From the NCBI GenBank assembly GCA_963850425.1, contig CAWKLF010000007.1, positions 124,001-188,000 of the forward strand: a stretch of 64,000 nucleotides of DNA. Reading direction: 5' to 3'. The notes under the pieces were generated by a model. The model was not told where the DNA came from and ran no database searches. It worked only from the letters and a program-made list of their open reading frames with translations. The translations under genes and the position numbers were made by a program. The stretch's first letter is position 1; each line of letters opens with the position of its first letter. Of this stretch, positions 7,275 through 15,205 are shown piece by piece. This DNA comes from Gp1-AA133 sp963850425 (GTDB lineage Bacteria > Acidobacteriota > Terriglobia > Terriglobales > Acidobacteriaceae).

Positions 7275-8192
7275 ATGCCGACCTCCTATCCGATCAGTGC
7301 CGTGGCCAAACTCACCGGGATTCCTCTGGACACGCTGCGCGCCTGGGAGCGGCGCTACCGGACCGTCATCCCCAAACGAGCTGCACGAGGACGTCTTTAT
7401 TCCGAGGAACAGATCCAGAAGTTACTTCTGCTGCGGCGGGCGGTCGAACAAGGACATTCCATCGGACAAGTAGCCGCGCTCGGTGATCGGCAGTTGCGGG
7501 ATCTTCTGGAAAAAAGCTCTTCCATCACAGCAGGACAATCCGCGGGCAAGGCGACCGATTCGAGTGAAATCCTGGCGCCGGTTCTCCACGCCCTCGACCG
7601 CTTCGACTATGCCGGAACTGACCGTGAAATCAACCGTTTGGCAGCCGCCCTGGGCAGTCCGAGGAACTTCGTTCATCAAGCCGCGCTTCCCCTTATGCGG
7701 ACGGTCGGCGAGCGCTGGCATGAGGGCAAGTGCAGCATCGCGCAGGAGCACATGCTGACCAATCTACTCACTGCGGTGCTAGCCTCCTTGGTGCGAACCT
7801 ATTCCCCGTCGAATCCGCCGGCTCGCGTTTTGCTGGCCACACCACCAAATGAGCGCCACGCTTTCCCCACTCTGGCCGCTGCCATGCTTGCCGCGGCGGG
7901 AGGGCTGGGAGCCATCTATTTGGGAACGGATTTGCCGGCGGCCGACATCGTTCTGGCTGCGCGTAAGAGTGAAGCCGATGTTGTTTTGCTCAGCCTCTCA
8001 TCCGCACCCAATTCCGAAGCGCTGGAAGATCTCGACTACATCGCCCGCAAAGCGCCGCGGGCTGCCGCTCTATGGCTCGGCGGCGCTCCCGAGTTGCATC
8101 TGGACCGGGCAACTGCGGGGGAGCGCTGGATGGTGTTGCACGATTTCTCCGCGCTGGAACGCCAACTGGCTGCTCGAGGAGCAAGGTTCTAG
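7275..8192 (+). CDS. MerR-family, B12-binding transcriptional regulator of the CarH/LitR photoreceptor type
   Basis: 305 residues with three parts. First, an N-terminal MerR helix-turn-helix (YPISAVAKLTGIPLDTLRAW, then ERRYRT). Second, a four-helix cobalamin-cap domain with Wx9EH (Trp148, Glu158-His159), the signature of AdoB12 light sensors. Third, a Rossmann-type B12-binding domain in which Glu193 and His195 of the ExHxxG-like motif are present but the glycine is replaced by proline. In known members a repressor tetramer binds DNA in the dark and light breaks the Co-C bond, releasing it. Position between two divergent arms and over its own palindrome suggests control of both, including autoregulation. 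Family assignment is firm; light sensing is inferred. Confidence 0.88.
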   Translation: MPTSYPISAVAKLTGIPLDTLRAWERRYRTVIPKRAARGRLYSEEQIQKLLLLRRAVEQGHSIGQVAALGDRQLRDLLEKSSSITAGQSAGKATDSSEILAPVLHALDRFDYAGTDREINRLAAALGSPRNFVHQAALPLMRTVGERWHEGKCSIAQEHMLTNLLTAVLASLVRTYSPSNPPARVLLATPPNERHAFPTLAAAMLAAAGGLGAIYLGTDLPAADIVLAARKSEADVVLLSLSSAPNSEALEDLDYIARKAPRAAALWLGGAPELHLDRATAGERWMVLHDFSALERQLAARGARF

Positions 8193-8211
8193 CCACGCGC
8201 TACAGGCAATC

Positions 8212-8706
8212 ATGAAACTTGAGTTCTTCCATTGTCGTGTCGTCGCGCCCATCGTCACCCTTCTTACCCAGGGGATCACGCCGGAGAAGATTGCCTTGAG
8301 CATGGCTTTTGGGATTGTGCTGGGCATCTTTCCGGTGCTCGGTTCAACTACCGTTCTGTGTGCGGTCGCAGCCTTGGTTTTCGGGCTGAACCTGCCTGCC
8401 ATCCAGTTAGTGAACTACCTGATCTATCCCATGCAGTTGTTCTTACTGGTGCCCTTCGTCCGAATGGGGGAGAAGCTGTTTCGCGTTGCGCCTCTGCCAT
8501 TGTCGCTTGGGCAGATTTTGACGATGGTCAGGACCGACTTGCCGCACGCGGTCGCGACGCTGTGGCGGACGGAAGTGCACGCCATTTCGGCCTGGCTGCT
8601 GATAGGTCCGGTCGCAATTTGTCTTCTTTATTTCCTGCTTTCGCGGGCGCTGCGCCGGCTCGCCGCCTCATCTGGGCTGCGTCCGAATACCGCCGAGACC
8701 GCGTAG
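8212..8706 (+). CDS. DUF2062 membrane protein
   Basis: About 164 residues with several hydrophobic segments. The central stretch TPEKIALSMAFGIVLGIFP is typical of DUF2062, a small integral membrane family of unknown function. ATG at 8212, 19 bases after the regulator stop, is preferred to the much longer open frame, which would overlap the regulator. It is the second gene of the plus-strand arm of the putative light regulon, and its hydrophobic character fits a membrane or envelope role. Confidence 0.8.
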   Translation: MKLEFFHCRVVAPIVTLLTQGITPEKIALSMAFGIVLGIFPVLGSTTVLCAVAALVFGLNLPAIQLVNYLIYPMQLFLLVPFVRMGEKLFRVAPLPLSLGQILTMVRTDLPHAVATLWRTEVHAISAWLLIGPVAICLLYFLLSRALRRLAASSGLRPNTAETA

Positions 8707-8733
8707 ATTCATAGGCTTGATTGGAGTCACTCA

Positions 8734-9291
8734 ATGAAGATTGTTGTCTGCACCCTAGCATCGCTCCTGGTTACGTTCATCGCGAGTTCCGACGGAGGTC
8801 GTAGCGTGGCACTGCCCGAGAGTTCAGCCGGAGAACATTTCCCCAGCGTAAAGGCCTCTAACCTCGAAAAGCGTGACTTCAACTTGCCCGCGGACTTCGA
8901 GGGCGAGCGCAACCTCCTGTTGGTGGCATTTGAACGTGAGCAGCAGAAAGATGTGGACACTTGGTTGCGGGAAATGAAGCGATTCGAGGAAATTGATCCT
9001 GGCTTTCACTACTACGAACTCCCCACCATTCAAAGGCCCAATGCTTTTATGCGCTGGTTTATCGACACCGGCATGCGCCACGGTATACCGGATCGCAAGG
9101 CGCGCGAACGCACCATTACGTTGTATCTGGAGACAAAACCATTTCTCGATTCACTGCTTATTACTGACCAAAAGCAGATCTATGCCTTTCTGGTGGATCG
9201 TGAGGGGAAAGTGCTGTGGAGGTCTGAAGGCGTATTCGATGAAACCAAGGGGGCTAGCCTGCGAAGTGCTCTCAGAGAACGCCGCCAATGA
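8734..9291 (+). CDS. Exported thioredoxin-fold-like protein of unknown function
   Basis: 185 residues beginning with a signal peptide (MKIVVCTLASLLVTFIASS). The rest resembles a thioredoxin/ATP10-like fold: RNLLLVAFEREQQKDVDTW looks like a first strand and helix, and QIYAFLVDREGKVLWRSEG like the terminal hairpin of such folds. There is no CxxC motif, so redox catalysis is unlikely. It overlaps the next gene by four bases (ATGA) and lies 27 bases after DUF2062. Function unknown. Confidence 0.72.
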   Translation: MKIVVCTLASLLVTFIASSDGGRSVALPESSAGEHFPSVKASNLEKRDFNLPADFEGERNLLLVAFEREQQKDVDTWLREMKRFEEIDPGFHYYELPTIQRPNAFMRWFIDTGMRHGIPDRKARERTITLYLETKPFLDSLLITDQKQIYAFLVDREGKVLWRSEGVFDETKGASLRSALRERRQ

Positions 9292-9917
9292 ATCTCGGTC
9301 TCCGACGTAGCATTCTTTCTCTTGTGGCCATGAGCATTTCTGCGTTAGGCATGGCGCAGTCTGCTCCGGTTCCCCCGGAGGCTCCGAGCCATGTATCCCT
9401 GACCGCCAAACAGAGGTCCGATCGCTTTTTCCTGGAGTATCTCGGCTCGCCATTTACGTACATCGCGGCGGCTGGAGCCGCCAGCGGAGGACAGATCGGA
9501 AACGATCCCAAGGAATGGACGCGCTCATGGGAGGGCTACGGCAAACGCGCGGGAACCATGTTCGCCTTGTTCACCATTGACACCGGTGTGCACGAAGCCG
9601 GCGACGCGATGCTCGGGCTGGACCCACGCTACTTCCGCTGCCGGTGCCGAGGTGGCCTACAGCGGACATGGAACGCCGTCGAGATGAGCTTTCTCGCCTA
9701 TGACGGTAGGGGGCGAAAACGTTTCGATCTTCCGCAGCTGGCAGGCGCTTATGGTAGCGGCATGATTGTGACTACCTGGTATCCCAAGCGCTACGACCCA
9801 TTGGTTCAAGGAGTACATATGGGCCACCAGCAGATGGGATTCGTGGTAGGCATCAACCTGATTCGAGAGTTCAGCCCGGAGTTGAAGCGATTCTTCGGGA
9901 ACTTCAAACCGCGCTAG
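9288..9917 (+). CDS. Exported hypothetical protein
   Basis: 209 residues with a clear signal peptide ending near MAQSAP. No family recognised. The mature part contains a glycine/alanine-rich hydrophobic stretch (SPFTYIAAAGAASGGQIG), a pair of cysteines (YFRCRCRGG) and a second hydrophobic stretch near the C-terminus, consistent with an envelope-associated protein. Its start overlaps the stop of the preceding gene by four bases, so the two are translationally coupled within the regulator's arm. Confidence 0.68.
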   Translation: MNLGLRRSILSLVAMSISALGMAQSAPVPPEAPSHVSLTAKQRSDRFFLEYLGSPFTYIAAAGAASGGQIGNDPKEWTRSWEGYGKRAGTMFALFTIDTGVHEAGDAMLGLDPRYFRCRCRGGLQRTWNAVEMSFLAYDGRGRKRFDLPQLAGAYGSGMIVTTWYPKRYDPLVQGVHMGHQQMGFVVGINLIREFSPELKRFFGNFKPR

Positions 9918-9958
9918 CTTATTTCAAATCGTGAATGTGAACCACAATTGGTGACGCT

Positions 9959-10357
9959 ATGTTCATAAAACTGTATTGCATTGCCCTGCCGATTTTCTTT
10001 GGCATGGATATGGTCTGGCTCGGCGTAGCCGCAAAGAACTTCTACACGAAACAGATCGGATTTTTGATGACTCCCAAGGTCAATTGGGCGGCAGCCATCC
10101 TCTTTTACCTCCTCTTCCTTTCAGGCCTGGTGGTTTTCGTCATTGCTCCAGCTGTCGCAAAGGATTCATGGGTGCGTGCCCTCCTGTTCGGGGCACTTTT
10201 CGGCCTCATCACCTACGCGACTTACGATCTCACCAATCTTGCCACGCTCAAAGATTGGCCGCTTGCGCTGACCGTGGTGGACATGAGTTGGGGCATGGTA
10301 TTAGCAGGCTCTGTGTCTGTCGGAACTTACTTCATCGCGCACAAGTTCGGCCTATGA
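9959..10357 (+). CDS. DUF2177 family membrane protein
   Basis: 132 residues with four hydrophobic segments. FFGMDMVWLGVAAKNFYTKQ near the start and YATYDLTNLATLKDWP in the third quarter are DUF2177 signatures. The function is unproven, but the family recurs beside Cfa-like methyltransferases and DUF1295 proteins in proteobacterial lipid clusters. Here it overlaps the DUF1295 gene by four bases. Confidence 0.85.
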   Translation: MFIKLYCIALPIFFGMDMVWLGVAAKNFYTKQIGFLMTPKVNWAAAILFYLLFLSGLVVFVIAPAVAKDSWVRALLFGALFGLITYATYDLTNLATLKDWPLALTVVDMSWGMVLAGSVSVGTYFIAHKFGL

Positions 10358-11121
10358 CGTACTACGCGACTTTGGGCGTCGTGCTCTGGGGATACATGTC
10401 CCTGTGGTTCCTGGCCTCGTTGATCAAGAGAAGAAACGATGTGGCCGACGTTGGATGGGGGTTGGGCTTTGTCCTGCTAGCCTGGACCTCTTTCTCTTTA
10501 TCTGGCGGCTCGGGAGCGCGAGGCCTAGTGGCAGGCATCTTGGTCAGCATCTGGGGGCTGCGTCTGGCATGGCACATCCATGCGCGCCATCGGGGCAAGC
10601 CGGAAGATTTTCGCTACCTGGCCTGGAGACGGGAATGGGGCAAGTGGTTCTACGCTCGCTCCTACGCGCAGGTGTACTTGTTGCAAGGCGCGCTTCTATT
10701 CGTCGTCGCATTGCCGGTGCTGATGATTAATCGCAGCCCCGGAGGTGCGTTCGGCTTTCTTGAAGTCATGGGCGTTTGCGTTTGGCTCTTTGGGTTCCTT
10801 TTCGAATCGGTGGGGGATGCAGAACTTGCGCGGTTCACACGAGATCCGCACAATCGCGGCAAGATACTACAAAGCGGGCTGTGGCGGTATACGCGACACC
10901 CCAACTATTTCGGAGAGGTCGTGCAATGGTGGGGCATTTGGCTGCTTGCGGTCGGCGTTCCGGGCGGCTGGTTTGGCATTGTCGGGCCCCTCACCATCAC
11001 TTTCCTGATCATGAGGGTTTCCGGGATTCCGATGCTTGAGAAGAAGATGGCCGAGAATCCTGGTTTCGCGGAGTACAAACGAAGGACAAACGAGTTCTTT
11101 CCTTGGGTTCCAAAGAGATGA
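10354..11121 (+). CDS. DUF1295 (steroid 5-alpha-reductase/isoprenylcysteine methyltransferase-fold) membrane protein
   Basis: About 255 residues with multiple transmembrane spans. The C-terminal GLWRYTRHPNYFGEVVQWWG is the conserved nucleotide-binding signature of DUF1295 and the related steroid 5-alpha-reductase fold. A reductase or methyltransferase acting on a lipid is likely, substrate unknown. ATG at 10354 overlaps the DUF2177 stop (ATGA); a longer frame upstream is a shadow of the DUF2177 gene. Its position fits the lipid-modification theme of the block. Confidence 0.85.
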   Translation: MTYYATLGVVLWGYMSLWFLASLIKRRNDVADVGWGLGFVLLAWTSFSLSGGSGARGLVAGILVSIWGLRLAWHIHARHRGKPEDFRYLAWRREWGKWFYARSYAQVYLLQGALLFVVALPVLMINRSPGGAFGFLEVMGVCVWLFGFLFESVGDAELARFTRDPHNRGKILQSGLWRYTRHPNYFGEVVQWWGIWLLAVGVPGGWFGIVGPLTITFLIMRVSGIPMLEKKMAENPGFAEYKRRTNEFFPWVPKR

Positions 11122-11142
11122 TTCACGGAGTGGATTCTGACA

Positions 11143-12639
11143 TTGCTCTCCTCATCTGATTCCGGTGTCCGGCCGCTGGTCCTGCTGACTGGAGCCACTG
11201 GCTACATCGGCGGACGTCTTCTCAAGGGTCTGGAAAAGGCTGGTTGGCCGGTTCGTTGTTTGGCCAGACACCCTGAATTTCTGCGGCCGCGTGTTGCTCC
11301 CGCCACCGAAGTTGTGCAGGGCGATTGCCTCAATCTGGCTTCACTCCAGCCCGCGCTGGCCGGAGTGCACACAGCCTATTACCTCGTTCACTCGATGGGA
11401 TCCTCAGGTAAGTTCGAAGAGGAGGACCGTCGAGCCGCCCGCAATTTTGCAGCATCCGCTCGCCAAGCCGGTGCTCGCCGCATCATCTATTTGGGCGGGC
11501 TCGGTGCAGAAGGCCAGTCGCTGTCTGCTCATTTGCGCAGCCGTCAAGAAGTAGCGGACATTCTGCGTTCCTCTGGGGTTCCCACCATCGAGTTTCGTGC
11601 CTCGATCGTGATCGGCTCGGGCAGCCTTTCCTTCGAGATGATTCGTGCTCTGGTGCAGCGCTTGCCAGTGATGATTTGCCCACGCTGGGTTGGCGTGAAG
11701 GCGCAGCCGATCGCAGTCGAAGATGTGATCGCATACCTCGTGGAGGCCCTTGATCTGCCGGTCGGGAAAGAAGCGGTATTCGAGATCGGCGGTGCCGACC
11801 AAGTGAGCTATGGCGAAATCATGCAAGAGTATGCGCGGCAATGCGGCCTCCGCCGCTGGATGATTCCGGTTCCGGTCCTAACGCCCCGCCTCTCCAGTTT
11901 GTGGTTAGGTCTGGTCACGCCGATCTATGCTCGCATAGGAAGCAAGCTCGTCGACAGCATGCGCAATCCCACACTCGATCCGGAACCCGTCAGCACTTGA
12001 AGGTGTTCGATATCAGGCCGAGAGGTTTGAAGGATGCAATCGAAAGGGCCTTACACAATGAGAACCTCGAGTTCGCGGAGACGTCTTGGTCGGACGCTCT
12101 CTCCTCTTCCGGAAAAGCCCGGTCGTGGGGCGGCGTGCGCTTCGGAACCCGGCTCGTAGACTCGCGCGACTTTGCCCGTTTCCGTAAAACCGGCGGGGGC
12201 TTTTGCGCCCATCCGGCAGATTGGAGGAGCCAACGGTTGGTACTTTGCGGATTTCCTGTGGTGGTTGCGCGGGTTTCTGGATCTACTAGCAGGGGGCGTC
12301 GGAATGCGGCGCGGGCGACGCAACGCTCAGACTTTGGCGTTGGGGGATGCACTGGACTTTTGGCGAGTGGAAGCGTTCGAGCCCGATCGTCGCCTAAGAC
12401 TGGTCGCAGAAATGAAGGTGCCGGGACGCGCTTGGCTCCAATTCGAGGTTGAACCGATCGATTCACAGCCTGATTCCGGAGGATCAAATATCTGCCAGAC
12501 TGCCATTTTCGACCCTGCAGGCTTGAGTGGTCTTATCTACTGGTACGCGCTGTATCCTGTCCACCGCTGGATCTTCGGCGGAATGCTTCGTGCGATTGCT
12601 GTTCGGGCAGAGCTCGAAGCTCGCATCAAACACAGGTGA
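11143..12639 (+). pseudogene. NAD(P)-binding SDR/DUF2867 protein, disrupted by frameshifts
   Basis: The first 285 codons (from TTG at 11143) encode an atypical short-chain dehydrogenase: LTGATGYIGGRLLKGL, then AYYLVHSMGSS. The usual C-terminal DUF2867 domain continues, but in other frames. After NPTL near 11975 the frame moves by one base to read IRNPSALE, moves again near 12002 to read VFDIRPRGLKDAIERAL, and moves a third time near 12165 to read LPVSVKPAGAFAPIRQIGG through to 12639. Three single-base gains sum to zero, so the protein's end is in the original frame. Either a recent pseudogene or local sequencing error. It closes the plus-strand arm of the putative light regulon. Confidence 0.75.
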
Positions 12640-12864
12640 CTTCCACTCTCGCCGGAGAGTTAATGCACTGTCCCCGCAGCCCCGATTTCTGATGGTGTTT
12701 CTCCCGGTTTTCCCCTGCTGTTTTCGGGCGTGCTTTCGGAATCTCTTCATCCGCCGTGACCCGGACAGGCTGGATGCGTCGTACATTATTTGCTGTATTC
12801 GGTGCTTTTGTCCGCTGCATTACACTCGCAAAGGCGTTTCCACCCACCACGGTAGGCCGCAACG

Positions 12865-14552
12865 ATGCGAGTGCTAATCGTCGATGACCATGAATTTGTC
12901 CGCCGTGGCGTGCGATCCCTTCTCCTCAGCCAATCCAACTACGACATATGCGGCGAAGCGGTTGACGGACAGGATGCGTTAGAAAAAGCTCGCGAGCTGA
13001 AGCCAGATGTGATCGTCATGGATGTCAGCATGCCTAAGCTGAATGGGTTGGAGGCGACCCGCCTAATCCGAAGCATGCTTCCTGATTCCGAGGTACTTAT
13101 TCTCAGCCAACACGAGTCCTCCCAGATGCTCAAGGAGGCCGTTAAGGCGGGGGCTCGCGGTTATGTGGTGAAGTCCTCAATTTCAAAAGACCTGCTTACC
13201 GCGTTGGCCGATGTCGGTCAGCATAAACCTTTTTTCGATGCCTCGATTCCTGAAGGTGCCAACCGATCCGGCCATATTGATGCTCAGGAAGTTTTGCAAC
13301 GGAGCGCGGCTTTGGAGCAGGCCCTCCGCGAGAGCGAGGAGCTTTATCGGTCTACGTTCGATCTTGCGGCGGTGGGAATTGCGCACGTGAGCCCCGATGG
13401 TCAATGGCTCAGAGTTAATAAGAAGCTGTGCAACATCGTCGGTTACAGCGAAGAGGAACTCTTTAAGATGAGACTTCAGGAGATCACTTATCCAGCCGAT
13501 CTCCGCACTGATGTCGCTCTGCCCGAGGAGCTAAGGACTGGCGCTTTAGATACCTATTCGATGGAGAAACGCTACATTCGAAAAGACGGGGCACTCGTCT
13601 GGGTTAATCTGACGGTCTCAGGGGCTCGGCATCCAAGCGGAGAACTGAAGCACTTCATATCGGTATTTGAAGACATCACTGAGCGTAAAGCCGCCGAGGA
13701 AGCACAGCGTGCCAGCGAAGTTCGGCTCGAATTGGCCCTAGAAGCGTCTAAAACAGCATTGTTCGAATGGGACATCGAGAAGCAGACTGGCATTGGAATC
13801 CCCAGATGGCAGCGATTTACGGCTTCCAACCCAAGAGTGAATGCATCACCGCCGAGGAGTGGAGCGGACTCTTCCATTCTGAGGACGTTAATCGGCTACG
13901 TGCAGACGCCGAAAGGTTTCTCGCAGATCAGTACAACGAGCAGTTCGATTTCGAATTTCGCACAAGTAAGCCTGATCGCGAAACGAAGTGGATTCGCTCC
14001 CATGGGCGCATAGTCCGTGATGTGAACGGAAAGGCTGTACGCCTGATTGGTACTCACACGGACATTACAGACCGCAAGCGGGTCGAGCAAGCATTGCGGG
14101 AAAGCGAACAGCGTTATCGGACGGTTACGGATGCTTCGCCCGTCTTGGTCTGGATGTCTGGCAAGGACAAGCTTTGCTATTACTTCAATAAAGGTTGGTT
14201 GGATTTCGTCGGGCGCACTCTGGAACAGGAATCGGGTAATGGCTGGACAAAGAACGTGCACCCGGATGACTTCGAGCGATGTCTGCAAATGTACGTCACC
14301 AACTTCGATGCTCGTCGTCCCTTTGAGATGGAGTACCGACTGCGGCATCACACCGGCGAATACCGTTGGATTTTTGATCGCGGAGTGCCGCGCTATGCGC
14401 CTGATGGAACGTTTGAGGGATATGTTGGCGGCTGTCTCGACATCCACGCTCAAAAAGCGGGAGCAGAGAAGGTTCGGACTGCTGACGAAACGTGCGCCTG
14501 ATGAAATGAAGAACGACGCCGTATCGCTCGCGAATCGCATGACAGTGCGACC
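12865..14552 (+). pseudogene. Response regulator-PAS-PAS-PAS sensor protein with frameshift and truncated kinase
   Basis: Starts at ATG 12865 with a receiver domain (phospho-acceptor Asp53 in VIVMDVSMPKLNG, then LILSQHES and GYVVKSS). Two PAS/PAC units follow (FEDITERKAAEE closes the first). Near 13790 the frame shifts by loss of one base; the second PAS resumes as HWNPQMAAIYGF and runs through THTDITDRKRVEQALRESE into a third PAS ending at a stop at 14501. Beyond it, 14508-14549 still encodes EERRRIARESHDSA, the H-box of a HisKA_3 histidine kinase, and coding similarity then stops where integrase sequence begins. The gene was probably a hybrid NarL-type sensor kinase that lost its catalytic end. 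Confidence 0.75.
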
Positions 14553-14557
14553 CACGA

Positions 14558-14767
14558 CGATTCGGTTTTCACAATCTACGCCACAGTCTCGCCTCGTTTC
14601 TCATCCGCATCAGAACCGATCCAAAAACCGTGCAGACTTTGCTGCGTCACAGTGACGTCAAGCTAACGCTACAGGTCTACACTCATGCGGTCAGCCGGGA
14701 TCGCATGGCCGCAGCAGGGAAATGCTTACAGCAATTCTCAGCCACGCGGCGGACCAAAGCGGACTGA
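14558..14767 (+). pseudogene. C-terminal fragment of a phage-type tyrosine recombinase (integrase)
   Basis: A 69-codon open stretch too short for standard gene finding. It contains box II as FGFHNLRHSLASFL, then TVQTLLRHSDVKLTLQVYTH with the catalytic histidine and the nucleophile tyrosine, and a basic tail ending at TGA 14765-14767. The N-terminal domain and first catalytic arginine are missing. It follows the truncated kinase directly and points towards the 3' end of tRNA-Phe 140 bases away, the usual place for an integrated element. Best read as the leftover end of an excised or deleted element. Confidence 0.8.
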
Positions 14768-14908
14768 AAGCGGACCGAGGAAGAAGTGCACCGGCCTAAG
14801 TTCTTCCGGATGACTCAGTTCCTTAGACAGCCTTCGACGCGTTTCTAAATGCGGACTGAGAGCGGACTGGCGACGCTCACCAGATCTTCATTAAGTCCTT
14901 AGGAATGA

Positions 14909-14984
14909 TGGTGGCCAGGGACGGAGTTGAACCGCCGACGCCAGCCTTTTCAGGGCTGCGCTCTACCACCTGAGCTACCTGGCC
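14909..14984 (-). tRNA. tRNA-Phe (GAA)
   Basis: Full cloverleaf on the minus strand, 76 bases with an encoded CCA end. The acceptor stem is GGCCAGG/CCTGGCC, the D-arm contains GCTCAGGTGGTAGAGC, the anticodon loop is CTGAAAA giving anticodon GAA, and the T-arm contains GGTTCAACTCC. The discriminator base is A. The integrase remnant lies on its 3' side. Confidence 0.95.
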
Positions 14985-15205
14985 ACTGCTTGGATCTCCC
15001 GCACCATCAGGCTGGTTACGAGACGCCACGTCACGCTCGATCGATCAGGAGGGTTGTCGTTGGGACGGCAACCGGTACTACTCGGAGAGCAAGCGGAACG
15101 CCCTAGATTATAGCAACCGAATCTGAATCCCTCAAACTTGTGCAGCTGAAGATTCTCGCTCGGGGAACTCCAGATGCTTCCGACATCAGGCACGATCAGG
15201 CTCGA
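14985..15205. other. Intergenic region between tRNA-Phe and the M1 aminopeptidase
   Basis: About 220 bases without a supportable gene. It includes a short GGGTTGTCGTTGGGACGGCAACC-like imperfect hairpin near 15050 (written here only as a position guide) and A/T-richer sequence near 15110 that may carry the tRNA promoter on the minus strand. Confidence 0.4.
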
